From positions 1 to 51,768 of the forward strand of contig JAUXMZ010000077.1 in NCBI GenBank assembly GCA_030683105.1: a stretch of DNA of 51,768 nt, in the 5' to 3' direction. Below the pieces are notes generated by a model, which was not told the origin of the DNA, did no database searches, and saw only the letters and a program-made list of their open reading frames with translations. Of the stretch, positions 1 through 8,611 are shown one piece after another. The position numbers and the translations under genes were made by a program. The stretch is from Burkholderiales bacterium. Lineage in GTDB: Bacteria > Pseudomonadota > Gammaproteobacteria > Burkholderiales > SG8-41. Positions within the stretch are counted from its first letter, which is position 1. The number at the start of each line of letters is the position of its first letter.

Positions 1-133
1 GCATCCAGCACAATCTCTACCCCAAACCATTGTGGATGACTCAAGCTGGGAGCCGGATGGTGTAACTCTCCAAGTCCGGTTCTGCGAGGGCGGCGAGGTT
101 CCGGCTATCCGGGATGCTCGCTGCTACTCTCCC
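1..133 (+). mobile_element. Group II intron, 3' end (domains V and VI)
   Basis: Positions 50-82 have the form of group II intron domain V: the strand GAGCCGGATGG, a short loop, then CAAGTCCGGTTC closing the stem. Positions 90-97 (GCGGCGAG) pair with 117-124 (CTCGCTGC) as a domain VI stem. An A at about 126 could be the branch point, placing the intron end near 132-133. Bases before 50 may be the tail of the maturase frame, which reads into a stop at domain V. The rest of the intron lies to the left of the window. The family features are established knowledge; the exact 3' boundary is inferred. Confidence 0.7.
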
Positions 134-258
134 AAAGTAGCGCGGATCACTTCGGCGTACACTTCTCGACGGTGGGAGGATCTCGAGAGCGGCAGGATTA
201 ATGCTACGATACTGGACCCCTTTCTTTCGCTGACTAACAATAGGAAATGGAGATGGCT

Positions 259-1125
259 ATGAAAATACTACTCCCCGTTGATGGCAGTGCTCATGCGTTG
301 AATGCCGTGCGTTATGTGGCGGATCGGCTGATGCCGTCAAGTCCTGATGCGGAATTACACTTGCTTCACGTCCGATTCCGTATTCCCCTGCAACCCGGTG
401 TTGCGCTGGGGCCGGCCAAGCTCCAGCAATATTACCAGAGCGTATTGGAGGAGGCCGTAAAGACGGCGCGTGATTTGCTGGATCGCAGGAAGATCCGTTA
501 CAAGTTGATGCGGACAGCCGGTCATCCTGGCGCGGAAATTGCGCGCATTGCAGAAGACATGCACGTCGATCTGGTGGTCATGGGTTCGCATGGACGTGGC
601 GCTGCCACGGGCCTGCTACTCGGGTCGTCGACGCAGGGCGTCATTGCCGGATGCGAGGTGCCGTTGCTGGTGATCCGTGACAAGCGGCTGCCCGAGTCTC
701 GCGGCGAAGTCCTCGTGGCAGTCGACGGCAGCGCGTATTCACGCAAGGCTGTTGCCTATTTATTGCGTCACCGCGACATGTTGGGTGCATCCTCGCACAT
801 CACTCTGATGCATGTCAGTCCGTCGATGCCGCGTTTTACCGTTGCCAAGGCCAGGTTGGCTCTGCAGCAGCAACGGGAACGCGAGCGGGAGCAGGCCATG
901 CATAGTGCCCGGCGCCTGCTGGCGAAGGTAAGCGGCATCAAGTGCCGGGAAGTGCATGTTACCGGCGACCCGGGAGAACGCCTTGCAGATTATGCACGGG
1001 GACATCACTGCAGCCTGATTGTCATGGGTTCGCATGGTCGCGGCGGAATAACCAGGCTGCTGCTGGGTTCGGTTGCACAGAAAACCCTTGCAGCGGGGCG
1101 TACGCCAGTGCTGATCGTCCGTTGA
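259..1125 (+). CDS. Tandem universal stress protein (two UspA domains)
   Basis: A 288-residue protein made of two UspA domains, about residues 1-143 and 148-288. Each begins with a beta strand and VDGS (LLPVDGS and LVAVDGS) and ends with an ATP-binding pattern of the G-2x-G-9x-G-S type (MGSHGRGAATG near 111 and MGSHGRGGITR near 251, each followed by LLLGS). Cytoplasmic ATP-binding stress proteins of this kind are common in beta- and gammaproteobacteria, often near redox or anaerobic genes. I chose the third ATG (259) because TGGAG at 248-252 is correctly spaced for it and MKILLPVDGS is a typical N-terminus; ATGs at 247 and 253 are in frame. It stands alone, with palindromic repeats downstream. 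Confidence 0.93.
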   Translation: MKILLPVDGSAHALNAVRYVADRLMPSSPDAELHLLHVRFRIPLQPGVALGPAKLQQYYQSVLEEAVKTARDLLDRRKIRYKLMRTAGHPGAEIARIAEDMHVDLVVMGSHGRGAATGLLLGSSTQGVIAGCEVPLLVIRDKRLPESRGEVLVAVDGSAYSRKAVAYLLRHRDMLGASSHITLMHVSPSMPRFTVAKARLALQQQREREREQAMHSARRLLAKVSGIKCREVHVTGDPGERLADYARGHHCSLIVMGSHGRGGITRLLLGSVAQKTLAAGRTPVLIVR

Positions 1126-1500
1126 TGGCGCGTTGAATGCGGTGTCACGAGTCCGGATTACGGTTGACGACTCGCGAGATTCGCAGCGCGCAGTAGTGCG
1201 CCTGTCCGAATCTCGGGTCCAGGTCGGACCACCGCAACTCGTTGATCTGAATTAAAACGGGTCTGAAAAATGGCCGTTTCTTATGCTTAGAAGCCCATTT
1301 CCAAGGCCAAAAATCGCGCTCTAAGAGCGCACCAAAAAAATGGGCAGGAGTCATTTATCGTGGCGCGTATCCCCTAGCCGCAAGAAATAACCCCCGCCCC
1401 GTTTTTCGATGCGCAGGGAAAATGGCAATGCGTGAATGCAAGCCCTGTTCTTCCTGTTCCTGCTTCGAAAAGAAAAACCCCATCCTTTATTGATCTTTCA
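1126..1500. other. Intergenic stretch without a recognised gene
   Basis: No convincing gene is visible. A 69-codon minus-strand frame (1145-1354) has no recognisable domain and no clear ribosome site. A 15-base palindrome (GCGCTCT A AGAGCGC, 1316-1330) is the only marked structure; it lacks a following T-run on either strand. Confidence 0.4.
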
Positions 1501-1607
1501 CTAATTCGCGACAGCGAATTAGTGCCGTTCTCACCCTCTCCCCGAAGGGAGAGGGTCGGGGAGAGGGATTGAGCGTTCTAATTGTCATCCATTATGAAAC
1601 GCTCAAT
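1501..1607. repeat. Cluster of three perfect inverted repeats (REP-like)
   Basis: Three hairpins lie side by side. CTAATTCGC (1501-1509) pairs with GCGAATTAG (1514-1522) over a GACA loop. ACCCTCTCCC (1533-1542) pairs with GGGAGAGGGT (1547-1556) over a CGAA tetraloop. ATTGAGCGTT (1568-1577) pairs with AACGCTCAAT (1598-1607). The middle element resembles palindromes often found between proteobacterial genes. The cluster sits between the convergent usp gene and the minus-strand anchor-protein gene and could stop transcription or protect mRNA ends from both sides. Confidence 0.75.
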
Positions 1608-1629
1608 AATTGGATGGGGTGTATCGGAC

Positions 1630-2280
1630 TCAGAGCACCCGTTTGATCTGCGCGTAGTCGCCGCTGGTTTTCAGCGTAACTGTGACCTCAGACTTAGTGC
1701 GGTTGCGCCAGAACCAGCCGTGCGTGCCATCGAACGCTGCCTGTAGCTTCCCGGTATCATGGGCAGCATTCCGACCCTTGCCGTAACCGTGATAGAAGCC
1801 TTTCGGTGCGTTGACCGGGTCTCCATGCGTGTCGTAGTTGACTGTTCCGCCCTGTGTGGCCCATTCGTAGCGCACGGCGGCACCCTTGCTCATGGTGAGC
1901 TTGATTTCTGCGCCCTGTCCAGGTTTGAGTCGGACAGTCATGGTGTGTTGCTGCGCTGATGCCGTATCTTTGGCGCGTGTTTCTGGTGGCGTAGCATCGG
2001 CTGGCTTTACTACGGGTTCAGCAGGAACGGCTGCCTGCGGTTTTTGTGGTGCAGGTGCTGCGCTCTCCGCTTTGGCTTCAGCCGATAATGCCACCTTGAT
2101 CTCGCCCATCTGAGTGAGGCCAAGTGCGCGACCTATGCCGGTCGGATCAATGCCATATTCCGAAGGCAGAAAAGTAGTGATCAGCAGTCCAATTGCGATA
2201 AGCGCGGCAATGGCGGTGGAACGCAGCAGTTTGCCCGTGCTCGGAAGTTCAGCGCGTGAAGGAAGGTCGGTGTTGTACAT
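1630..2280 (-). CDS. Membrane-anchored protein of unknown function, downstream of hupE-like gene
   Basis: A 216-residue protein. One membrane segment near residues 24-40 (STAIAALIAIGLLITTF) is followed by an Ala/Pro-rich linker (about 70-115) and a C-terminal globular part with Trp, His and Tyr residues (RYEWATQGG, GFYHGYGKG, HGWFWRN). This predicts an inner-membrane anchor with an extracytoplasmic domain. The start at 2280 is preferred because GGAG lies just upstream; the open frame extends 10 codons further. It begins 19 bases after the HupE-like gene ends, so the two are probably co-transcribed, which suggests a shared role, perhaps in metal handling (inference). I recognise the arrangement but cannot assign a function. 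Confidence 0.75.
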   Translation of the reverse strand: MYNTDLPSRAELPSTGKLLRSTAIAALIAIGLLITTFLPSEYGIDPTGIGRALGLTQMGEIKVALSAEAKAESAAPAPQKPQAAVPAEPVVKPADATPPETRAKDTASAQQHTMTVRLKPGQGAEIKLTMSKGAAVRYEWATQGGTVNYDTHGDPVNAPKGFYHGYGKGRNAAHDTGKLQAAFDGTHGWFWRNRTKSEVTVTLKTSGDYAQIKRVL

Positions 2281-2299
2281 ATTGAATACTCCGTAGAAT

Positions 2300-3031
2300 T
2301 TAGGAAACAAACAGGCCAGTGAGTTGATAGCCGATCAGCATGAATCCGGCACACATCATGGCCACATTGGCGGTATAAGCGTGCTTGAAGAAGCCTGCGG
2401 TACGTCGCCAATAACCCATCGCGATCAGGATCGCTCCCAGCGCAAGCAACTGGCCGATCTCGACGCCAACGTTGAAGGCCAGCAGGTTGGCCAGGAGACC
2501 GTCACGCGAGATCTCGAACTCCTGGACCTTGGCCGCCAGACCGAAGCCATGGAACAACCCGAAAATCAGGGTCGCTGCCTTGGTATTGGGTTGCACGCCG
2601 AACCAGCGCTGATAGGCACCCAGGTTGTCGAGTGCCTTGTACACCACCGACAGGCCGATGATCGCGTCGATCAGATAGGCGTTAACGTTCACGCCGGCGT
2701 AGACGCCGTACAGCATCGTGACCGAATGGCCGACCGCGAATAGGCTAACGTAGAGCGCAATGTCCTTCAGTTTGTAGAGGAAAAAGATCACTCCGGCCAG
2801 AAACAACAGGTGGTCGTAACCGGTCACCATGTGTTTTGCGCCAAGATAGGTAAAGGGCATCAGATGCGTGCCCGTGATCTGCTGGATATAGCCTTTGTCG
2901 CCTTCAGCCACGCCATGAGCATGAGCGACAGCGGAGACGAGAAAGTAGAACAGCACGCCGATGAGGACATGCAGGTAGGGCTTATGCGGGGCAGCTGTAC
3001 AGCCCGCCCGCCCCAGGAACAGTAGAGGCAT
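2300..3031 (-). CDS. HupE/UreJ-family membrane protein
   Basis: A 243-residue multi-spanning membrane protein with HupE/UreJ hallmarks: an AHAHG segment after the first hydrophobic stretch, GYDHLLFLAG, FGLFHGFGLA, and NVGVEIGQ. Members studied elsewhere take up nickel or cobalt, and His and Asp residues in the membrane segments fit metal passage. Start ATG 3031 is favoured over GTG 3037 because GGGAG precedes it at good spacing. It lies between a His-rich secreted protein gene and the anchor-protein gene, on the same strand. The metal is not determined by the sequence; no hydrogenase or urease genes are in the window, so a metalloenzyme partner is not evident. Confidence 0.85.
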   Translation of the reverse strand: MPLLFLGRAGCTAAPHKPYLHVLIGVLFYFLVSAVAHAHGVAEGDKGYIQQITGTHLMPFTYLGAKHMVTGYDHLLFLAGVIFFLYKLKDIALYVSLFAVGHSVTMLYGVYAGVNVNAYLIDAIIGLSVVYKALDNLGAYQRWFGVQPNTKAATLIFGLFHGFGLAAKVQEFEISRDGLLANLLAFNVGVEIGQLLALGAILIAMGYWRRTAGFFKHAYTANVAMMCAGFMLIGYQLTGLFVS

Positions 3032-3094
3032 GACCACTCCCGATGAAATTGAGTCATAGGTCGAGCCGTCCGCGAAGATGGTCGACCGGTTGCG

Positions 3095-3460
3095 TCAAGA
3101 CATCAGAGGGAATTTTGGCGGGCGCTCGAAAGAAAAACAGGGCTCTGGGTAGGCCGGCGTTCGCGGTGCCGTGCCCCAGATGTCAGGCAACTTCATTGCA
3201 GCGTGGGTATCATCACTACGCGGCAGATTGGATTTGTCGTGGCTGTGATCCGTGGCGTGATTTCCGTGCTGATGTCCCGCGCTGCGGTCGCCGGTTTGAG
3301 GATCGTCATGACTGTGGTCATGATCGCCAGACTGTGCTGCCAGAAGCGGTGCGTTGTCATGCCCGGACCAGTTTGCCGGGGCATGAGAGGTTGAAACAAT
3401 GCTTGCATGGGACATGAACCCGTAAAACAGCGCGACGAACATGACCAGCAGTTTCGTCAT
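3095..3460 (-). CDS. Small histidine-rich secreted protein
   Basis: A 121-residue protein with a hydrophobic signal-like N-terminus (TKLLVMFVALFYGFMSHA) followed by many His and Asp residues in clusters such as GDHDHSHDD and GHQHGNHATDHSHD. The C-terminal 25 residues are Pro-rich with a single Cys. The composition suggests a periplasmic metal-binding protein, comparable to small His-rich proteins beside metal transport genes. Its position 64 bases upstream of the HupE-like gene supports that. The start is uncertain: ATG 3460 gives a good signal peptide but has no strong ribosome site, and an in-frame ATG exists at 3508. No named family is assigned. Confidence 0.65.
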   Translation of the reverse strand: MTKLLVMFVALFYGFMSHASIVSTSHAPANWSGHDNAPLLAAQSGDHDHSHDDPQTGDRSAGHQHGNHATDHSHDKSNLPRSDDTHAAMKLPDIWGTAPRTPAYPEPCFSFERPPKFPLMS

Positions 3461-3664
3461 GAGACAGGGGCGACGACCAAGAGTTCGATGTTCGATCAGG
3501 AAAAGCATTCAGGCTAACAATGGTGTAATTTCGTTAAATGATACAGCAAGTTAATCTTTTTCATAAGCTGTAAGCACTATGGACTCGGACTCGCTCGATC
3601 CGGGCAAGTCATCCTCCGGCATCGTGATAAAGTGCCATTGATCTTTTGCCTCTGACAGGACTCC

Positions 3665-4876
3665 ATGACATCCGCCTCCTTCGATTTCACCCCGCTGTTG
3701 CCCGCCGGCCTGCCGCCCCCTGCGCTGCGCTGGACCGGGCGCGTCAAGTACGATTTCACCGGCGGCAACAACGACCCCGACAGCCTGCCGCTGCCCGGGC
3801 TGATCGCGGCGGCCGATGCGGTATTGAGGCGCGAAGGGCGCACGCTCGCGACCTATGGTCTCAATAGCGGTCCGCAGGGCTACCGGCCGCTGCGCGACTT
3901 TCTCGTCGCCAAGTTGAAGGCCGATGCAAGCATCGCCTGCGCGGCCGACGACATCCTGATCACGTCGGGCTCGCTGCAGGCGCTCGATCTCGTCAACGGC
4001 ACGCTGCTCGCGCGCGGCGACACCGTGATCATCGAAGAGGACTGCTACCAGGGCTCGATCAACCGGCTTACCCGTCTCGGCGTGACACCGGTCGGCATCC
4101 CGCTCGACCGCGACGGCATGCGCATCGACGCGCTCGCGGCTGCGCTCGAAGAACTCAAGCGCAAGGGCGTGCGGCCGAAGTACATCTACACCATTCCGAC
4201 CGTGCAGAACCCGACCGGCACCATCCTGCCGGTGGAACGGCGTCAGGAGATGCTGCGGCTGTCAGCCGTGTACGGTGTGCCGATTTTCGAGGACGATTGC
4301 TATTGCGATCTCATCTGGTCGGGACAGCGCCCGCCCGCGCTCTACGCGATGAGCGAGCGCGGCGGCGTCATCCACATCGGTTCGTTCTCGAAGTCGATCG
4401 CGCCGGCGCTGCGGATCGGCTACATAGTGGCGCCGTGGGACGCGATGTCGCGCATGCTGGCGCTGAAGACCGATGCCGGCACCGGCGCGCTGGAGCAGAT
4501 GGTGCTGGCGGAGTACTGCGCGGCGCATTTCTCCACGCACGTCCCCGCGCTGCGGCGTGGCCTGCGCGCCAAGCTCGTGACGCTGATGGAATCGCTCACC
4601 GAGCAGTTCGGCCCGGCGGCGGAGTTCGACGACCCCCAGGGCGGCATCTTTCTCTGGGTCAAGCTCCCAGACGGGGTCGATGCGCTGAAGCTCTACTCGC
4701 CCGCGCTCGCGGCGGGGGTTGCGATCAATCCCGGGCCCGAGTGGTCGGTGAACAAGGCACGCGCCCGCAGCCGGATCCGCCTGTGCTTCGCGAGCCTCTC
4801 CCACGAGGAGATCAACCAGGGCGTCGCGGCGCTGGCCGAGGTCTGCCGCCGCGAATTCGGCGTGCCCGCGCCTTAA
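3665..4876 (+). CDS. PLP-dependent aminotransferase, class I/II (fold type I)
   Basis: A 403-residue enzyme of the aminotransferase family that includes LysN-like 2-aminoadipate aminotransferases and MocR C-terminal domains, without a DNA-binding N-terminus. Visible features are the TSGSLQALDL cofactor-pocket turn (about residue 99), PTVQNPTG (about 178) with the substrate-contacting Asn, EDDCYCDL (about 208) with the pyridine-binding Asp, and SFSKSIAPALRIGY (about 239) with the Schiff-base Lys. The C-terminal Arg-rich IRLCF stretch fits carboxylate binding. An AGGA ribosome site precedes ATG 3665. The amidase gene follows after 28 bases, so an operon that first hydrolyses an amide and then transaminates an amino acid is plausible. 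The substrate cannot be read from the sequence. Confidence 0.9.
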   Translation: MTSASFDFTPLLPAGLPPPALRWTGRVKYDFTGGNNDPDSLPLPGLIAAADAVLRREGRTLATYGLNSGPQGYRPLRDFLVAKLKADASIACAADDILITSGSLQALDLVNGTLLARGDTVIIEEDCYQGSINRLTRLGVTPVGIPLDRDGMRIDALAAALEELKRKGVRPKYIYTIPTVQNPTGTILPVERRQEMLRLSAVYGVPIFEDDCYCDLIWSGQRPPALYAMSERGGVIHIGSFSKSIAPALRIGYIVAPWDAMSRMLALKTDAGTGALEQMVLAEYCAAHFSTHVPALRRGLRAKLVTLMESLTEQFGPAAEFDDPQGGIFLWVKLPDGVDALKLYSPALAAGVAINPGPEWSVNKARARSRIRLCFASLSHEEINQGVAALAEVCRREFGVPAP

Positions 4877-4904
4877 TTGATAAATGAATCCAGGAGCCGC
4901 ACAA

Positions 4905-6206
4905 ATGAAGCCGCTGCATGAACTCACCGCCACTGAAATCGTCCACGCCATTGCCGCCGGCAAAACAACATGCGAGGCGGTGACGCGCGCCTGCCTTGAC
5001 CATATTGCGGCGCGCGAGTCGCAGGTCGAGGCGTGGACTTTTCTCGATCCCGATCTGGCATTGAAGCAGGCGCGTGCCATTGACGGGCGCAGCAGCGCCG
5101 GAGCGCTGCACGGCGTGCCGGTGGGGATCAAAGACATCATCGACACCTGCGACATGCCCACGGAATACGGCACCCCGATCCACAAGGGGCACCGGCCGCG
5201 CATCGATGCCGCCGTGGTGGCGCTCACCCGCCGCGCCGGGGGCGTGATCATGGGCAAAACGGTGACCACCGAGTTTGCCAATTTCTTCCCCGGAAAAACC
5301 CGGCACCCGATGGACCCGCAGCGCACACCGGGCGGGTCATCCAGCGGTTCGGCCGCCGCCGTTGGCGACGCCATGGTGCCGCTTGCCATCGGCACCCAGA
5401 CTACGGCGTCCACCATCAGGCCAGCCTCGTTCTGCGGCTGTGTGGGCTACCGGCCGACCTGGGGCGACATCCGCTGCCACGGCGTGATGGAAGCCTCTGG
5501 TTCGGTGGACACGGTCGGACTCATTGCGCGTTCGGTGGAGGACGTGGCGCTTTACCGCGACGTGCTGGCGGGCGTGCCGCATGAACCGCTGCCGGCTGAT
5601 GCGGGCACCGCGCCGCGCATCGGATTCGCGCGCACCCATCTGTGGGCGCAGTGCGAGCCGGAAACGCGCAACCTGCTCGAGGAATGCGCCCGCAGGCTGG
5701 CAAAGGCGGGAGCGCGTGTAACCGACCTGAGCCTGCCCGCGGAATATGAGCGCGTCGAAGATGCACACCGCTGGATCACCAGTTTCGAGTTTGCGCGCAA
5801 CCGCGCCTGGGAAATCGACAATCACTGGGAGCGGATCAGCGAAAAACTGCGCAACAACAGGATCAATGACGGCCTTGCCTGCAGCATGGAGAAATACACC
5901 GCGTCGCGCGCCTTTGCCGAACACGCCCGGCTGAAGATGGACGACTTGTTCGCGGATTATGACGTGCTGCTGACCCCTGCTGTTGCAGGCGAGGCCCCGC
6001 TCGGACTGGCGTCCACCGGCAACGCATCATTCTGCGCGATCTGGACCACTGTGCACGTGCCGGCACTGACGCTGCCGCTGTTTACCGGACCCCATGGCCT
6101 GCCGGTGGGCGCGCAACTGGTTGCCAGGCGCGGCGCCGACCGCGCTTTGTTCCAGGTCGCGCGCTGGGTGCAGCGCGCGCATGCCCGAGGCCTTACTCGC
6201 CCTTGA
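4905..6206 (+). CDS. Amidase (amidase-signature family)
   Basis: A 433-residue amidase-signature hydrolase. The Ser-cisSer-Lys triad is visible: Lys in GVPVGIKDIIDT (near residue 76), the cis-Ser in PGGSSSGSAAAVG (near 150), and the nucleophile Ser in GTQTTASTIRPASFCG (near 175), where the usual Gly-Gly is Thr-Ala. These enzymes hydrolyse C-N amide bonds in the cytoplasm. ATG 4905 is preferred to ATG 4884 because AGGAG (4892-4896) lies 8 bases before it. It follows the aminotransferase and overlaps the end of the convergent TctC gene by 14 bases. The natural substrate is unknown. Confidence 0.92.
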   Translation: MKPLHELTATEIVHAIAAGKTTCEAVTRACLDHIAARESQVEAWTFLDPDLALKQARAIDGRSSAGALHGVPVGIKDIIDTCDMPTEYGTPIHKGHRPRIDAAVVALTRRAGGVIMGKTVTTEFANFFPGKTRHPMDPQRTPGGSSSGSAAAVGDAMVPLAIGTQTTASTIRPASFCGCVGYRPTWGDIRCHGVMEASGSVDTVGLIARSVEDVALYRDVLAGVPHEPLPADAGTAPRIGFARTHLWAQCEPETRNLLEECARRLAKAGARVTDLSLPAEYERVEDAHRWITSFEFARNRAWEIDNHWERISEKLRNNRINDGLACSMEKYTASRAFAEHARLKMDDLFADYDVLLTPAVAGEAPLGLASTGNASFCAIWTTVHVPALTLPLFTGPHGLPVGAQLVARRGADRALFQVARWVQRAHARGLTRP

Positions 6207-7164
6207 TGTTGGCTTCCTTAATGACCTTGGCCCATTTCGCGGTCTCCGCCTGGATATAGGCGGCAAAATCCTCGGCCGAGCTGGAGGTGGCGATGATGCC
6301 GGAATCGAGCAGGCGTTTTTTTACGTCGGGCGCGGCCAGCGCCTTGACGATCTCGCTATTAAGGCGGGAAATGATTTCCCTGGGCGTGCCGGCGGGCGCG
6401 AACATGCCGTACCAGTTGCTCACCTCGAATCCCCTGAGGCCGGCTTCCGCCATGGTGGGCAGGTCCGGCATGTTTTCGAATCGCGCAAGACCGGTTACGG
6501 CGAGCGGACGTACGCGCCTGGCATCAATCGCGGCTGCCGCGGTGGAGTAGGTCGAGAACACGAGCTGTACGTTGCCCGAGATCAGGTCGAGCATGGCCGG
6601 TGCGCCGCCCTTGTACGGGATGTGCACCATTTTCACCTTGACCATCGAGTTAAACAGCTCTCCTGCAAGATGGTCTGCCGCGCCAGAGCCTGAAGAACCG
6701 TAATTGAGATCGGTCGACCGCGCCTTGGCAATGGCAATCAGCTCCTTCACCGATTTTGCCGGAAGCGAGGGGTGTACGACGAGCACGTTGACGGCGACCG
6801 CGGCCTGCGAAATCGGCGCCAGGTCCTTGATCGGGTGGTAGGGCATTTTGCTGATCAGGCTGGGATTGATGGCGATCGGGCCTATGGTGCCCAGGACCAG
6901 GGTGTAGCCATCGGGCGGTGATTTCGCCGCGATCTCCACCCCCAGCATGCCACCGGCGCCGCCTCGGTTATCCACCAGTATCTGCTGCCCGAGGGCCGGG
7001 GCGAGCTTCGAGGCGATGGCCCGGGTCGTGATATCCGCTCCGCCGCCGGGCGCAAACGGGCTGATCACGCGCACCGGGCGGTTGGGCCACGTCTGCGCCG
7101 CCGCCGCCCCAGCGATCACCGCCAGGATTGCGCCACATACCATTCTTGTCACCATGATTCTCAT
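6193..7164 (-). CDS. TctC/Bug-family substrate-binding protein (amidase-linked)
   Basis: A 323-residue exported solute-binding protein. A signal peptide (about residues 1-23, ending AGAAAAQ) is followed by the family pattern: PNRPVRVISPFAPGGGADI, GQQILVDNRGGAGGMLG, SPPDGYTL, HIPYKGG and FAPAGTPREII. Bug proteins bind carboxylates, and some bind amides or nicotinate-like compounds, in the periplasm, usually for a TctAB-type membrane pair; none is encoded here. ATG 7164 is chosen over the longer frame because GAGGA precedes it and the signal peptide then starts correctly. Its convergent overlap with the amidase suggests a linked substrate (inference). Confidence 0.93.
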   Translation of the reverse strand: MRIMVTRMVCGAILAVIAGAAAAQTWPNRPVRVISPFAPGGGADITTRAIASKLAPALGQQILVDNRGGAGGMLGVEIAAKSPPDGYTLVLGTIGPIAINPSLISKMPYHPIKDLAPISQAAVAVNVLVVHPSLPAKSVKELIAIAKARSTDLNYGSSGSGAADHLAGELFNSMVKVKMVHIPYKGGAPAMLDLISGNVQLVFSTYSTAAAAIDARRVRPLAVTGLARFENMPDLPTMAEAGLRGFEVSNWYGMFAPAGTPREIISRLNSEIVKALAAPDVKKRLLDSGIIATSSSAEDFAAYIQAETAKWAKVIKEANIKGE

Positions 7165-7582
7165 TTTTATCCTCGTCTGTGATGAATATGATTGAAAATC
7201 GTCTCGGGTGGTAACCGGTTCGGGTAAATAAAGCGTTGATTGCGGCATCGCGCATCGCGTCCGGCATGGTGTCGCTCAAGTTACCCTAAAACACCGCTAA
7301 GTCAAGACTGGCTCAACCGCCTCAGAGGAGGTTGGCGCCGCATCGTGTCCGGACCAAGCTCACAGCTTTCATGGCTACCCGCACGGGCGCCGGTCCCTTG
7401 GGGGCTCACTCTGCAGGTGATCGGCATAGCAACAGCACCGGCGGCGAACCGTGGCATCCATTCAGGTCCCAGGACCAGACCGAAACTTTACCCCGTCCGC
7501 CTTTCGTGTGAAGCTGTCTCCGCTGGCTTGTAGCCGTTCGAGTTTCGTTGATCGCGTTCACCCATAACAGTGAGGAGGTCAC
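7165..7582. other. Intergenic stretch, divergent promoter region expected
   Basis: About 418 bases separate two divergently oriented TctC genes. I see no coding frame with family features. The only clear functional element is the strong ribosome site GGAGG (7573-7577) of the next gene. Promoters for both genes should lie here, but none stands out. Confidence 0.35.
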
Positions 7583-8551
7583 ATGAAGTTCTTGAGTGCA
7601 TTCGTGGCTGCAGGTCTGGTCGTGTTGCTGGGCGCCGGAACCGCTGCGGCGCAGCCGATTCCGGGCAAGCCGGTCGCCTGGTGGTGCCGTTCCCGCCGGG
7701 CACGGCGAGCGACTTCCTCGGGCGGACGATAGGCACCGCGCTCGGCGACATGTACAAGGTGCAGGTTGTCGTCGATAACCGGCCCGGCGCCGGCGGGCTG
7801 GTCGGCACGCCGCTTGTGCTTTCGCCACGCCCAACGGCCACACCATCGGACTGTTCGGCCCCCCTATATCACTTCGGTGATGCTGCAGGAGAAGGCGCCG
7901 TACCGCCCGCTGCGGGACGGGATGCCGGTCGTCCAGATCGCCGGGATGCCGAGCTTCATGGGTGTTGCGCCGAGCGTGCCGGCCAAGACGCTGCAGGAGT
8001 TCATCGCCTACGCGAAGGCCCGCCCCGGCCAGCTTAATTTCGCCTCGGTCGGCATGGGTTCGATTGCGCACTTCTCCACCGAAATCCTGGTGCGCGCGGC
8101 CTATCTGCAGACCGTGCATGTGCCCTACAAGGTCCTGGGCGATGCGTGGACTGAAATGTTCGCCGGCCGCGTCCACTTCTTCGTGTTTGCCGCGCCGGCG
8201 GCGATGCCGATGGTGCGCGATGGCCGGGTGCGGGCGCTCGCCGTCAATTCGCCCAAGCGCATCCCCGCGCTGCCCGACGTACCGACCGTCGCCGAGGCGG
8301 GATTGCCGGCGGCCGAGCACGTGGCCTGGTTCGGGTTTTTCGCTCCCGCGGGAACGCCGAAGCACATCGTCAGCAAGCTCGGCGCAGACATCACCAAGGT
8401 CGTGCGCGATCCGGACTCGCAGGAAAAATTTTCGCGGCAGGGCGCGGAACCGGTGCTTGACAGCACGCCGGAATCGTTCTCGAAGCTCGTCAAGGAGGAG
8501 TACGTGCGCTACGACAAACTCATCAAGGAGGCGGGGCTCAAACAGCAGTAG
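7583..8551 (+). pseudogene. TctC/Bug-family substrate-binding protein gene with three frameshifts
   Basis: The start is strong (GGAGG then ATG 7583) and gives a signal peptide (KFLSAFVAAGLVVLLGAG). The frame then shifts near 7670, and the family sequence LVVPFPPGTASDFLG with VVVDNRPGAGGLVG continues one base over. A second shift near 7822 gives ATPNGHTIGLF in the third frame. A third shift in the C-run near 7853-7858 restores the first frame, which continues intact (PPYITSVMLQEKAPY, VHVPYK, FAPAGTPKHIV) to 8551. Each shift fits loss of one base, three in total. The gene would have coded for about 323 residues. It may be a recent pseudogene or an error-prone stretch of assembly; the rest of the frame is well preserved, which favours either explanation over old decay. 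Confidence 0.85.
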
Positions 8552-8611
8552 GGTGTAAAACTGCTTACCGCTCACTACTTACCCGCTTACGGCTTACGAG
8601 TTTGAACCCGT

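Noticed and set aside
32-262. 76-codon open frame at the left edge
   Set aside because: Its start codons translate the group II intron domain V/VI region; it is not a protein gene.
1145-1354. Minus-strand frame of 69 codons
   Set aside because: No domain, no ribosome site and no conserved neighbour; treated as non-coding.
4262-5416. Long minus-strand frame (384 codons) over aminotransferase and amidase
   Set aside because: Shadow of two genes with clear catalytic motifs on the plus strand.
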